DNA from: Sideroxydans lithotrophicus ES-1
Lineage (GTDB): Bacteria; Pseudomonadota; Gammaproteobacteria; Burkholderiales; Gallionellaceae
DNA: 64,000 nt
NCBI RefSeq assembly: GCF_000025705.1
Contig: NC_013959.1
Location: 1,479,063 to 1,543,062 of the forward strand
Direction: 5' to 3'
Under the pieces are notes generated by a model that was not told the DNA's origin, ran no database searches, and was given only the letters and a program-made list of their open reading frames with translations. Made by a program: the position numbers and the translations under genes. Positions 45,403 through 54,201 of this stretch are shown one piece after another. Position 1 is the stretch's first letter. Every line of letters starts with the position of its first letter.

Positions 45403-46259
45403 TCCTGAAGTGGTCCAAACGCATCAGGTGGACGCTGATGCTGGCTGTGCTGGCATATCTGCTGGCGTGTGCCTATATGTGGTCGACGCAACGAAAACAT
45501 ATATTCAAGCCTAATCCAATACAGGAAACCACACCGGATCGTCTGGGTTTGAAATTCGAGGAAGTGCACATTCCCTCAGGCAGCGGCACAGATCGCGGTG
45601 TGCTGTCTGCATGGTGGATACCTGCAGACAGCCCTGATGCCCCCACCGTGCTTTACCTGCATGGCAACGACAAGAACATCGGAGGTGCTTCGGACATCGA
45701 CAGGGTTGCACGGCTACACAGCATGGGCTACAACCTGCTCACGGTCGATTATCGCGGTTATGGCAAAAGTACCGGTGGCGCTCCCACTGAAGCCAAGGTG
45801 TATGAAGATGCCGAGGCGAGCTGGGACTATCTGGTCAGGCAAAAGGCCTGCGATCCAAAACGCACGTTCATATTCGGACACTCCTTGGGCAGTGCGATCG
45901 CCATAGACCTGGCTGCCCGTCACCCGGAGGCTGCCGGGCTCATTGCCGAAAACGCCTTTACCTCGATGGTCGACATGGGTGAGCTGGAATATCCCTATTT
46001 GCCGGCCGAACTCCTGTTGAACCAGCGTTTCGATTCGCTGAGCAAGATAGGCAGCTTGAAGATCCCGTTGCTGCTCATTCACGGCACATGGGACAAGCTC
46101 GTACCGTACCAGATGAGCCAACGCCTTTTCGAAAGAGCGCCGCAGCCAAAAAATCTGAAGCTGATCGAAGGGGGCGGGCATAGCAACGACGCGATCATCG
46201 CCCCACTGGAATTCCGTGCTGCAGTGACTCAGTTCATCCAACGCTACGCCATGCACTGA
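45375..46259 (+). CDS. Membrane-anchored alpha/beta hydrolase
   Basis: 294 residues from ATG at 45375 (AAGGGG site upstream). One N-terminal membrane helix ('IRWTLMLAVLAYLLACAYMW') is followed by a hydrolase fold: 'VLYLHGNDKNIGG' oxyanion region, 'DYRGYGKSTGG', nucleophile 'FGHSLGSA' (Ser near 176), an Asp in 'HGTWDKLVP' and a late His ('GGGHSNDAI'). This is the layout of YfhR/BEM46-type serine hydrolases facing the periplasm or the membrane. Substrate unknown. The stop overlaps the next ATG by one base (TGATG). Confidence 0.85.
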   Translation: MEKAGNTGLILKWSKRIRWTLMLAVLAYLLACAYMWSTQRKHIFKPNPIQETTPDRLGLKFEEVHIPSGSGTDRGVLSAWWIPADSPDAPTVLYLHGNDKNIGGASDIDRVARLHSMGYNLLTVDYRGYGKSTGGAPTEAKVYEDAEASWDYLVRQKACDPKRTFIFGHSLGSAIAIDLAARHPEAAGLIAENAFTSMVDMGELEYPYLPAELLLNQRFDSLSKIGSLKIPLLLIHGTWDKLVPYQMSQRLFERAPQPKNLKLIEGGGHSNDAIIAPLEFRAAVTQFIQRYAMH

Positions 46260-47434
46260 TGGATGCAAACCGTTTTGACGTACTGATCGTCGGGGCAGGG
46301 GCGGCAGGCATGATGTGCGCCTTGACCGCGGCTCAACGCGGACGTTCGGTACTGCTGCTCGACCATTCATCGAAGCTTGCGGAGAAGATACGCATCTCCG
46401 GCGGCGGCCGCTGCAACTTCACCAACCTCAATTCCCGGCCGGAAAACTTCCTGTCGCAGAATCCGCATTTTTGCCGTTCCGCGCTGGCGCGTTTCACGCC
46501 GCAACATTTCATTGCCATGCTGGAAAGGCATGGCATCGGCTATCACGAGAAGACACTCGGCCAATTGTTCTGCGACGACGGTTCGGAAGCCATCATCGCC
46601 ATGCTCAAGTCGGAATGCGATGCGGCAGGCGTGCGCTGGTGCATGCCGTGCGGCGTGGAGAAAATCGAGCGGGACGACGAGTTCGTTGTGACAGCCTCGC
46701 ACGGGAAATATCGCGCGGAGTCACTGGTGATCGCCACCGGTGGGCTATCCATTCCCAAGATCGGTGCGACGCCGTTCGGCTACAAGCTGGCGGAGCAGTT
46801 CGGCGTACCCATGACCAGGCTCAAACCGGGACTGGTTCCGCTCACCTTCCATCCTGAAGAATGGGCTGCGTATGCGGAACTGTCCGGTGCTTCGCTGGAT
46901 GCGGTGGTGAGTTTCGGCAAGCACAGTTTCCGCGAGAATCTGTTGTTCACCCATCGCGGCCTCAGCGGCCCGGCCATCCTGCAAATCTCGTCATACTGGG
47001 AGCAGGGCATGCCGCTATCCATCGATCTGCTGCCCGATCTCGATGCGCACGAAATGTTCCTGCAACAACGCGGCAGCAAGATGCTGCTGGGCAACTTCCT
47101 TGCGCAGTACCTACCCAAACGCCTGGCCGAGATCATCGCCGTGCAATGGCTGGAAAACAAACCGCTGAACCAGTATGCGGAAAAGGAATTGCGGACATTG
47201 GCCGACAAGCTGAAGAAGTGGCAGATCATACCGAGCGGGACGATGGGTTACGGCAAGGCGGAAGTGACCTGCGGCGGCGTGGATACGCGGGCGCTGTCCT
47301 CCAAAACGATGGAGTGCAATAATGTTCCCGGCCTGTATTTCGTCGGCGAAGTGATGGATGTGACCGGACAGCTTGGCGGCTACAATTTCCAGTGGGCATG
47401 GGCTTCCGGTTATGCTGCAGGGCAGGCGGCATGA
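46259..47434 (+). CDS. NAD(P)/FAD-dependent oxidoreductase, YhiN/HI0933 family
   Basis: 391 residues. An N-terminal Rossmann fold binds FAD ('VLIVGAGAAGMMCALTAAQRG', then 'EKIRISGGGRCNFTN', a family hallmark), with a second glycine-rich 'VIATGGLSIPKIG', and 'CGGVDTRALSSKTMECNNVPGLYFVGEVMDVTGQLGGYNFQWAWASGYAAG' at the C-terminus. Family members reduce flavin-dependent substrates; most are uncharacterised. It is translationally coupled to the hydrolase. Confidence 0.92.
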   Translation: MDANRFDVLIVGAGAAGMMCALTAAQRGRSVLLLDHSSKLAEKIRISGGGRCNFTNLNSRPENFLSQNPHFCRSALARFTPQHFIAMLERHGIGYHEKTLGQLFCDDGSEAIIAMLKSECDAAGVRWCMPCGVEKIERDDEFVVTASHGKYRAESLVIATGGLSIPKIGATPFGYKLAEQFGVPMTRLKPGLVPLTFHPEEWAAYAELSGASLDAVVSFGKHSFRENLLFTHRGLSGPAILQISSYWEQGMPLSIDLLPDLDAHEMFLQQRGSKMLLGNFLAQYLPKRLAEIIAVQWLENKPLNQYAEKELRTLADKLKKWQIIPSGTMGYGKAEVTCGGVDTRALSSKTMECNNVPGLYFVGEVMDVTGQLGGYNFQWAWASGYAAGQAA

Positions 47435-47493
47435 ATCTGAAAAATGTATCTGCCTGAAAGCAAGCAGGGACGGCCATCTGCAATGTGATATCG

Positions 47494-47522
47494 TGCAGAT
47501 CGTTTAATTTGTTCGATCTGCA
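47494..47522. promoter_or_regulatory. Inverted repeat upstream of lemA
   Basis: TGCAGATCG - 11 AT-rich bases - CGATCTGCA, perfect 9-base arms, in the 198-base gap after the YhiN-type gene. It could be an operator or the stem of a terminator for the preceding gene; no clear T-run follows. Confidence 0.4.
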
Positions 47523-47632
47523 GGTCGATGCCTTGAAGATCGCCTGTCGGTGCGGAGTTTCGGGCGGGTGCTTGAAAATTCAGGATAATTGCGCCATCTG
47601 ACGATGCGTGCGTACAACCAAGGAGAATCGAA

Positions 47633-48235
47633 ATGCGTGTGATCTGGGTATTGATGTTGACGATGCTGCTGAGCGGTTGCGGCTACAACGATTTCCAAAC
47701 GAAAGACGAGCAGATCAAGGCCGACTGGTCGGAAGTGCTGAACCAGTATCAGCGCCGCTTCGATCTGATCCCCAATCTTGTAAATACAGTCAAGGGTTAT
47801 GCCCAGCAGGAAAAGGATGTGCTGATCGGGGTGACCGAAGCGCGCGCCAAAGTCGGCACCATCCAGGCCACACCGGCACTGATCAACGATCCCAAGGCAT
47901 TCGCCCAGTTCCAGGCCGCGCAAGGCGAACTCACCACGGCGTTGAGCAAATTGATGATGGTGACGGAAAACTATCCGCAACTGAAGTCGGACGCGCTGTT
48001 CCGCGATTTGCAGGCGCAGCTCGAGGGTACCGAGAATCGAATCACGGTCGCACGCAATCGCTATATCAAGTCGGTGCAGGAATATAACGTGCTGGCGCGT
48101 TCCTTCCCGACCAACCTGACCGCAATGATGTTCAGCTACAGCATCAAGCCCACGTTCACGGTGGCGGATGAAAAGGCCGTGTCGGTTCCGCCGACGGTGG
48201 ATTTCTCTGCTCCCAAGGCGGCACCAGCCAAATAA
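47633..48235 (+). CDS. LemA-family lipoprotein
   Basis: 200 residues. A signal peptide ends in lipobox LLSGC (Cys16). 'DEQIKADWSEVLNQYQRRFDLIPNLVNTVKGYAQQEKDVL' and 'YPQLKSDALFRDLQAQLEGTENRITVARNRYIKSVQEYNVLARSFP' are the LemA helical signature. LemA proteins sit at membranes, with poorly defined function. It precedes two TPM-domain genes, a common LemA-TPM pairing. Confidence 0.92.
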   Translation: MRVIWVLMLTMLLSGCGYNDFQTKDEQIKADWSEVLNQYQRRFDLIPNLVNTVKGYAQQEKDVLIGVTEARAKVGTIQATPALINDPKAFAQFQAAQGELTTALSKLMMVTENYPQLKSDALFRDLQAQLEGTENRITVARNRYIKSVQEYNVLARSFPTNLTAMMFSYSIKPTFTVADEKAVSVPPTVDFSAPKAAPAK

Positions 48236-49114
48236 ATGAAACGGTTCTGGACGCAGCTTATCCTGCTTGCACTGCTGTTCTGCAGCTCGGCGCAGGCGGA
48301 GGTTGCCGTCCCTGCGCTTGAACGGCGCGTCACCGACCTCACCGGCACGCTGGACGGCGGGCAGCAACAGCTGCTGGAAAACAGGCTGGCGGCTTTCGAG
48401 TCCGGCAAGGGTTCGCAGATCGCCGTGCTCATGTTGCCGTCCACACAGCCGGAGACCATCGAGCAGTTCGGCATTCGTGTCGCCGATGCATGGAAGCTGG
48501 GCCGAAAAGGCGTGGACGATGGCGTGCTGCTGCTCGTCGCCAAGGACGACCACCGGATGCGCATCGAAGTCGGGTACGGGCTGGAGGGCGCGCTGAACGA
48601 TGCGACGGCCAAGCGCATCGTATCCGATGTCATCTCGCCTTATTTCAAACGCGGCGAGTTCTATGCCGGCATTGATGCCGGGGTGGGCGCGATCATGAAG
48701 GTGGTCGAAGGCGAACCGTTGCCGCCGCCTGCGCCGCGGGCTTCTGCGCGATCCGGCGGCGATTCAGGTGGTTTGGGCCAATTGATCGGCGCGGGCTTCA
48801 TTATCTTCATGATCGGCAACATCCTGTTGCGCCAGTTGCTGGGGAGATTGCCGAGCGGACTCATCGTTGGCGGATTGATCGGCATGCTGGCCTGGGTGCT
48901 GTTGCTTTCGCTGGCCTGGGCGATCGCCGCTGCAGTGGCGGCTTTCCTGTTTTCTTTGCTCTTCGGCGTGGGCGGCCCCGGATCATCCTTTCCCGCCGGG
49001 TGGGGCGGTGGAAGCAGCGGAGGCGGATGGGGCGGCGGCGGCGGTTTCGGGGGCGGAGATTTTGGCGGTGGAGGTGGCGGCTTTGGCGGCGGCGGAGCAT
49101 CAGGAGACTGGTAA
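48236..49114 (+). CDS. TPM-domain membrane protein with Gly-rich tail
   Basis: 292 residues. A cleavable signal peptide (to about SSAQA) is followed by the TPM domain ('RVTDLTGTLDGGQQQLLENRLAAFESGKGSQIAVLMLPSTQPETIEQFGIRVADAWKLGRKGVDDGVLLLVAKDDHRMRIEVGYGLEGALNDATAKRI', about 30-130), a pair of membrane helices (175-245) and a Gly/Trp/Phe-rich C-terminal tail (from about 255). This is the YgcG-type layout. The ATG directly follows the lemA stop codon. Such proteins have been tied to photosystem or cell-envelope repair in other organisms; the bacterial role is unclear. Confidence 0.9.
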   Translation: MKRFWTQLILLALLFCSSAQAEVAVPALERRVTDLTGTLDGGQQQLLENRLAAFESGKGSQIAVLMLPSTQPETIEQFGIRVADAWKLGRKGVDDGVLLLVAKDDHRMRIEVGYGLEGALNDATAKRIVSDVISPYFKRGEFYAGIDAGVGAIMKVVEGEPLPPPAPRASARSGGDSGGLGQLIGAGFIIFMIGNILLRQLLGRLPSGLIVGGLIGMLAWVLLLSLAWAIAAAVAAFLFSLLFGVGGPGSSFPAGWGGGSSGGGWGGGGGFGGGDFGGGGGGFGGGGASGDW

Positions 49115-49615
49115 ATGAACATCAAACGCATCGTCAAACACCTTTCGACCGGACATACCGTTGCGCGCCGCGTATTTCCCCGCGCTGCACTGGACAACAT
49201 CAGGCGCACGATCGCCGAGGTGGAGCAGACGCATGCCGGACAGATCCGTTTTGCCGTCGAATCTGCGCTGGAGCTCAAACCTTTATTGGCCGGGCAGTCC
49301 GCGCGCGAAAGGGCCATCGAGGTCTTTTCCAGCTTGCGCGTGTGGGATACCGAACACAATAACGGAGTGCTGATCTATCTGCTGCTGGCGGATCGCGATG
49401 TGGAGATCGTGGCGGATCGCGGTGTCCACATCAAATTGGGACCTGCCGTGTGGGAAGCTGTCTGCCGGGAAATGGAAAGCGCATTTCGCCAGGGCGAGTT
49501 CGAAGAGGGAGTGATCGCCGGGATACGCCGCGTGGGCGCGCATCTCGCGCAGCATTATCCGCAAAGCGGCGCCAACAAGATCAACGAATTGCCGGACCAA
49601 CCCTTCCTGATCTGA
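49115..49615 (+). CDS. TPM-domain protein, small cytoplasmic form
   Basis: 166 residues with no signal peptide. 'RRTIAEVEQTHAGQIRFAVESALELKPLLAGQSARERAIEVFSSLRVWDTEHNNGVLIYLLLADRDVEIVADRGVHIKLG' is a TPM (DUF477) domain with a shorter N-terminus. It lies immediately after the first TPM gene (no gap) and eight bases before the CYTH-CHAD gene, so the four genes form one unit. Confidence 0.88.
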   Translation: MNIKRIVKHLSTGHTVARRVFPRAALDNIRRTIAEVEQTHAGQIRFAVESALELKPLLAGQSARERAIEVFSSLRVWDTEHNNGVLIYLLLADRDVEIVADRGVHIKLGPAVWEAVCREMESAFRQGEFEEGVIAGIRRVGAHLAQHYPQSGANKINELPDQPFLI

Positions 49616-49622
49616 TCCCGTC

Positions 49623-51110
49623 GTGACCATCGAGACCGAACTCAAGCTGCACATCTCGCCCGGGCACATGCAAAAGCTCAAGCGGCATCCCTGGCTTCGA
49701 AACTTGTCCGCGACTCCTGCGCGCGCGCAAAAGCTCTACAGCATCTACTACGACACCGGCGATCTTGAACTGCGTCGGCATGCCATGGCCCTGCGGCTGC
49801 GCCGCGTAGGCAGGCAATTCGTGCAGACCCTGAAGGGCGGCGGTCAGGTGAGCGCGGGATTGCACCAGCGCAACGAATGGGAGTCGGCGGTCCCGTCCGA
49901 GCAGCTGGATTTCGAGGCACTCGAAGCCTGCGGAGGGGAGTTGCCGCGCGGGGTGCGCAACCGGTTGCAGCCGGTGTTCGTCACCGATTTTTCACGCAAT
50001 GTACGGACCCTCAGTTATGAAGGAGCAGAGATAGAGCTTTGCATGGATAGCGGCGAGATACGCGCGGGCCAATCGAGTTGCCCGATCTCCGAACTGGAAC
50101 TCGAACTCAAGTCCGGGGAACCGCAACAGTTGTTCAAACTTGCCCTGGCTTTGCTGAATATCGTGCCGCTGGATGTAGAGCACACCAGCAAGGCCGAATA
50201 TGGCTATCTGCTGTTTTCGGCCTCGAAACCGTCAGCGAGCAAAGGGCGATTCCCCGTGCTGAAAAGATCGCAACCCATCGCCGGAGCCTTGCGCGACATG
50301 ATAGCCGCATGCCTGACGCATGTGCAGTCCAACGTGCCGGGCGCACTGCTGAAACTGGATGAAGAGTACCTGCACCAGGTACGTGTCGGGCTGCGGCGCC
50401 TGCGGGTGGTACTGGCCATTGCGCTGCGTTTCAACGCCGATGCGGAATTGGCCGCATTGCGCGAGCAAGTTGCTGAACTGTGCGTGGACCTGGGACGCTC
50501 GCGCGAGTGGGATGTGTTCGTTACCCAGACATTGGCCCCGATCTGCGCACGTTTGCCCGAGCATGCCGGGTTGCACGAAGTGCTGAGCGCCAGCGAACGG
50601 GCGCGCAAGAAGCAACTTGCTGGAATGGAAAGCAGTCTCGCCTCGCAGGATTTCCAGCGCATGCTGCTGCGCTTTGGCGCATGGATGCAGGGGACACCGG
50701 CGATCGAACCGGAACTCACGCTGGAGCGATTCGCCAGGCAGACATTGGAGAAACGCAGCAAACAGGTGCTCAGGAACGGCGTGGCACTGGCCGGGGAGGA
50801 TGCCGCACAACTGCATGCGTTGCGCATCGCCTGCAAGAAACTGCGTTACAGCATCGAGATGTTCGCTTCGCTGTTCAATGACGCCAAGGTCAGGAACTGT
50901 GTGGTTGCGCTGGTCGAACTGCAAGACATACTGGGCATCCTCAACGACATCGCCGTGGCAAATCGCCTTCTGGACAAGTTGGATAACGCGGCGAGGCACG
51001 ATACACTCGCACTCATACGCGGCTGGATGGAACATGATTATGCACAGCGCGTTGCAGAGTTCGGCAAGGCCTGGAACAGGTTTGCGGCACAAAAAGGATT
51101 CTGGAACTGA
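49623..51110 (+). CDS. CYTH plus CHAD domain protein
   Basis: 495 residues from GTG at 49623. The CYTH domain begins with the E-x-E-x-K site 'IETELKLHI' and contains the paired Arg/Lys strand residues ('RRHAMALRLRR', 'QTLKGGG'), the triphosphate-tunnel fold of inorganic triphosphatases and adenylate cyclase homologues. From about 215 a CHAD domain follows, with conserved His in 'YLHQVRVGLRRLRVVLA' and 'LHALRIACKKLRYSIEMF' and many Arg/Lys. CHAD domains bind polyphosphate. A tie to inorganic triphosphate or polyphosphate is inferred. Confidence 0.93.
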   Translation: MTIETELKLHISPGHMQKLKRHPWLRNLSATPARAQKLYSIYYDTGDLELRRHAMALRLRRVGRQFVQTLKGGGQVSAGLHQRNEWESAVPSEQLDFEALEACGGELPRGVRNRLQPVFVTDFSRNVRTLSYEGAEIELCMDSGEIRAGQSSCPISELELELKSGEPQQLFKLALALLNIVPLDVEHTSKAEYGYLLFSASKPSASKGRFPVLKRSQPIAGALRDMIAACLTHVQSNVPGALLKLDEEYLHQVRVGLRRLRVVLAIALRFNADAELAALREQVAELCVDLGRSREWDVFVTQTLAPICARLPEHAGLHEVLSASERARKKQLAGMESSLASQDFQRMLLRFGAWMQGTPAIEPELTLERFARQTLEKRSKQVLRNGVALAGEDAAQLHALRIACKKLRYSIEMFASLFNDAKVRNCVVALVELQDILGILNDIAVANRLLDKLDNAARHDTLALIRGWMEHDYAQRVAEFGKAWNRFAAQKGFWN

Positions 51111-51164
51111 ATGTTCGCCACCGGTTGCACAGGCAAGCCAATGATCAAGAAAGGGTAGTACAGA

Positions 51165-51554
51165 ATGACCAAGAAACGTCCGCCGTTGCGTGTGCCTGTC
51201 ACCCAGGGGCTGAAAGACATCTATGCGATGGACATGTATCTGCCCTATCAGGCGGCGTGCGAAGACCGGTTCAGCGTGACCGCTTTCGGCCGTCTTGCAG
51301 TGGCCGTTTGCGTCGTTCGTTCTGCGCTCGCGAAAAAGAACACCCAGATCCCCAATGCCATCGAGATACTGGATGCAGCCATCAACACCCTGACCGTCGT
51401 GCGCAAGCGGGGAGATACGACCGATGTCTGGGAGATCACTGAAGCCGAGCGACCTGTCGTGCTTGACGGTATCGAGGTCGCCGAACAGTGCATCGGCGTG
51501 CTGGATGTCGCGCTATTGGCGCAAACGGCAGCCACGCTGTTCGATGAGGTGTGA
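51165..51554 (+). CDS. Small unknown protein
   Basis: 129 residues. Mostly helical, soluble, no signal or membrane segment. The opening 'MTKKRPPLRVPVTQGLKDIYAMDMYLPYQAACEDRF' and 'AIEILDAAINTLTVVRKRGDTTDVWEITEAERPVVLDGIEVAEQCIGVLDVALL' match no family I can name. Base composition matches its neighbours, so recent transfer is not suggested. It stands alone after the CYTH-CHAD gene and ends with its own terminator. Confidence 0.6.
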   Translation: MTKKRPPLRVPVTQGLKDIYAMDMYLPYQAACEDRFSVTAFGRLAVAVCVVRSALAKKNTQIPNAIEILDAAINTLTVVRKRGDTTDVWEITEAERPVVLDGIEVAEQCIGVLDVALLAQTAATLFDEV

Positions 51555-51630
51555 TGCCATGCCGCAGTAGCTGACACCTGCTGGCGGCGGGTGTCTTGGC
51601 TCATTTGCAGTGCGATGTGACCGTTCGACC

Positions 51631-51659
51631 CGGGATCGGGAGGAGACCCGACCCGTTTT
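51631..51659 (+). terminator. Terminator after the 129-residue gene
   Basis: CGGGATCGGG-AGGAGA-CCCGACCCG with one bulged A, followed by TTTTC. Confidence 0.65.
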
Positions 51660-51714
51660 CACGATCCGAAAGATCGGGGCTGCAACGCCAGCAGGGAGAT
51701 CGTCAGGCGCAAGC

Positions 51715-53703
51715 TTACTTCAGCATCGCCTTCAGCCTGGCCAGCTTGTCCATCCCTTCCTCTTTGGTCACTGCAGGTGCGTTGCCCGCCGTCACCACGC
51801 CCGTATAAACGATATCTGCCTGCGGCAGCTCGGCGATGAATCGGCTGGGATCGCAGCCCGCGAATTCCTTGCCGCGTTTGCGGCGGGTACAGTAACTGAT
51901 CTGCAATGAGCGCTGCGCGCGGGTGATGCCGACGTACATCAGGCGGCGTTCTTCCTCGATCTGTTCCGGTGCTTCGCTGCGTTCGTGCGGCAGGATGCCT
52001 TCTTCCACGCCGATCAGGAACACATGGCCGAACTCCAGTCCCTTGGCGGCATGCAGGGTGGAGAGGGAGACGGCATCGGTCTCCTGGTCGCGCGATTCGA
52101 GCAGGTTGAGCAGCGCGATCAGCTGCGTCATGGCGATCATGGTCTTCTCGTCCGCTTCGGATTTGCGGTTCATCCAGCCGACGAAGTCCTGCACGTTCTT
52201 CCATTTGTTCTCGGCCTGGCGCGGCTCGTGGCTGTCGAACAGCCAGGCCTCGTAGTCGATGGCGCTCAGCAGATCGTTCAGCACTTCGTTGCACGGCTCT
52301 TTTTCGGCACGCGCCTGCATGCGGTTGATGAACTGGCAAAAAGTGAGCAGGTCTTCGTGCTGGCGCGGTTGCAGTTGGTGCGCCATGGCGCTCTCGAATG
52401 CGGCTTCGAACAGGCTGACATTGCGCGAGCCGGCATACGATGCCAGCTTCTCCAGCGTGCTGTTGCCGATGCCGCGCTTGGGCGTGGTGATCGCGCGGAT
52501 GAAGGCGGGGTCGTCGTCCGGATTGGCGATCAGGCGCAGGTAGGCGGTGAGGTCCTTGATCTCGGCGTGATCGAAGAACGAAGTGCCGCCGCTGACGCTA
52601 TAGGGCACCTTGTGGGTGCGCAGCTGTTCCTCGAATACGCGCGACAGGTGATTGCTGCGGTAGAGGATGGCGTAGTCGGAGAAGCGCGTGTTGTTTTCGA
52701 ACTTGTGCGCCAGCAGGCGCAGTACTACCGATTCGGCTTCGTTCTCTTCGTCCTTGGCCGCGAAAACGCGCACCGGATCGCCGGGGCCGTGCTCGCTCCA
52801 CAGGTTCTTCTCGAACAGTTTGGTGTTGTTCTTGATCAGATGGTTGGCGCTTTGCAGGATGCGCTGCGAAGAACGGTAGTTCTGTTCCAGTTTGATGACG
52901 CGCAATTGCGGGTAGTCGTTCTGCAAATTTTGCAGGTTGGCCGTGCTCGCCCCGCGCCAGGCATAGATGGCCTGATCGTCGTCACCCACCACAGTGACCG
53001 CGGCACGGGGGCCGGCCAGCAGTTTCATCATCTGGTACTGGCAATCGTTGGTGTCCTGGTATTCGTCGATCAGCAGGTAACGAAAGCGATGTTGCCAGCG
53101 CTGATGAGCTTCTTCATGCGTCTTGAACAACTCTACCGGCAGACGGATGAGATCGTCGAAATCCACCGACTGATATGCGCGCAGCGTTTCCTGATAGCGC
53201 GCGTAGAGCAGGGCAAGACGCTGTTGTTCTTCATTTTCGGCCAGGCTGCCCGCCTGTTCGGGCGTGAGAAAAGCGGCTTTCCAGTTCGACATCACGCTCT
53301 GCGCGGTGCGTATCTCCTGCTTGTCAGGGCTGCCCAGCAACTCGCTGATGATCTTTCCGGTGTCGGCACTATCGAAGATGGAGAACTGTTTCTTGTAGCC
53401 CAGCAGCGGCCCATCCTCGCGCAGGATCTGCATGCCCAGCGCATGGAAGGTGCTGATGGTCATGCCTTTGGCATCGCGCCCGTTCATGATCTTGCCGACG
53501 CGTTCGCGCATCTCGTTGGCGGCCTTGTTGGTGAATGTGATCGCGGCGATATTGCGCGGGGAATAGCCGCACTCCTCGATCAGGTAGGCCAGTTTATGCG
53601 TAATGACGCGCGTCTTGCCGCTTCCTGCGCCTGCAAGTACCAGCAGTGGACCGCCCAGGTACTTGATTGCTTCTCGTTGAGTGGGATTCAGTTTGCTTGA
53701 CAT
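51715..53703 (-). CDS. rep: ATP-dependent DNA helicase, Rep
   Basis: 662 residues, superfamily 1. Motif I 'VLAGAGSGKTRV', Ia 'AAITFTNKAANEM', II 'LLIDEYQDTND', III 'VVGDDDQAIYAWRGA', IV 'IKLEQNYRSSQRIL', V 'VSLSTLHAAKGLEF' and VI 'EEERRLMYVGITRAQ' are all present. Length and the missing UvrD C-terminal extension favour Rep. It unwinds DNA 3' to 5' and helps forks pass obstacles. tRNA-Leu lies six bases upstream on the same strand. Confidence 0.93.
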   Translation of the reverse strand: MSSKLNPTQREAIKYLGGPLLVLAGAGSGKTRVITHKLAYLIEECGYSPRNIAAITFTNKAANEMRERVGKIMNGRDAKGMTISTFHALGMQILREDGPLLGYKKQFSIFDSADTGKIISELLGSPDKQEIRTAQSVMSNWKAAFLTPEQAGSLAENEEQQRLALLYARYQETLRAYQSVDFDDLIRLPVELFKTHEEAHQRWQHRFRYLLIDEYQDTNDCQYQMMKLLAGPRAAVTVVGDDDQAIYAWRGASTANLQNLQNDYPQLRVIKLEQNYRSSQRILQSANHLIKNNTKLFEKNLWSEHGPGDPVRVFAAKDEENEAESVVLRLLAHKFENNTRFSDYAILYRSNHLSRVFEEQLRTHKVPYSVSGGTSFFDHAEIKDLTAYLRLIANPDDDPAFIRAITTPKRGIGNSTLEKLASYAGSRNVSLFEAAFESAMAHQLQPRQHEDLLTFCQFINRMQARAEKEPCNEVLNDLLSAIDYEAWLFDSHEPRQAENKWKNVQDFVGWMNRKSEADEKTMIAMTQLIALLNLLESRDQETDAVSLSTLHAAKGLEFGHVFLIGVEEGILPHERSEAPEQIEEERRLMYVGITRAQRSLQISYCTRRKRGKEFAGCDPSRFIAELPQADIVYTGVVTAGNAPAVTKEEGMDKLARLKAMLK

Positions 53704-53708
53704 CGTGT

Positions 53709-53797
53709 TGGTGCCCGGAACCGGAATCGAACCGGTACAGCTCTTTCGAGCCGACGGATTTTAAGTCCGTTGTGTCTACCAATTTCACCACCCGGGC
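53709..53797 (-). tRNA. tRNA-Leu (anticodon TAA)
   Basis: On the minus strand: acceptor stem GCCCGGG / TCCGGGC, anticodon loop ACTTAAAAT, long variable arm, encoded CCA. A TATAAT box at 53857-53852 is its likely -10. Confidence 0.96.
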
Positions 53798-53906
53798 TTA
53801 AGGGCTGTATGGAATGTATCGAAACACAGTTCCGAAATTCATGAGCGGCGCATTATACAGAGGCTGAAGCGACCCGAACAAAACAAAATATCGTCGTTGA
53901 ATTTCT

Positions 53907-53934
53907 TGACACGAAGTTCGATATCCATATAATG
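53907..53934 (+). promoter_or_regulatory. Consensus sigma-70 promoter of tRNA-Gly/Cys
   Basis: -35 TTGACA (53907-53912), 16-base spacer, -10 TATAAT (53929-53934); both hexamers are perfect consensus. The tRNA starts 16 bases later. Confidence 0.92.
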
Positions 53935-53949
53935 CGGACTTCGTTTTTT

Positions 53950-54025
<76 letters not shown>

Positions 54026-54032
54026 GATAACT

Positions 54033-54066
54033 TGGGAAAGCTTTCGGGCTTTCCCATAATTTTTGC
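54033..54066 (+). terminator. Hairpin between tRNA-Gly and tRNA-Cys
   Basis: TGGGAAAGC-TTTCGG-GCTTTCCCA followed by TAATTTTTGC. It looks like an intrinsic terminator; as tRNA-Cys has no convincing promoter, it may only be partial and act as a processing stem. Confidence 0.6.
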
Positions 54067-54086
54067 TACTATGCAAATTGCCTAGC

Positions 54087-54160
54087 GGCGCGATAGCAAA
54101 GCGGTTATGCACCGGATTGCAAATCCGTGTAGGTCGGTTCGACTCCGGCTCGCGCCTCCA
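54087..54160 (+). tRNA. tRNA-Cys (anticodon GCA)
   Basis: Acceptor stem GGCGCGA / TCGCGCC, anticodon loop ATTGCAAAT, encoded CCA. Follows tRNA-Gly at 61 bases. Confidence 0.97.
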
Positions 54161-54201
54161 AAAAACCTCTCCCAGAACTGCGTTTGCCGATGCGGCCCCG
54201 A

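Noticed and set aside
48960-49110. Simple-sequence GGC/GGT repeat as a tandem-repeat locus
   Set aside because: It encodes the Gly-rich tail of the TPM protein, which is usual for the family.
51985-53700. A 571-residue plus-strand open frame opposite rep
   Set aside because: Shadow of rep; all SF1 helicase motifs are on the minus strand.
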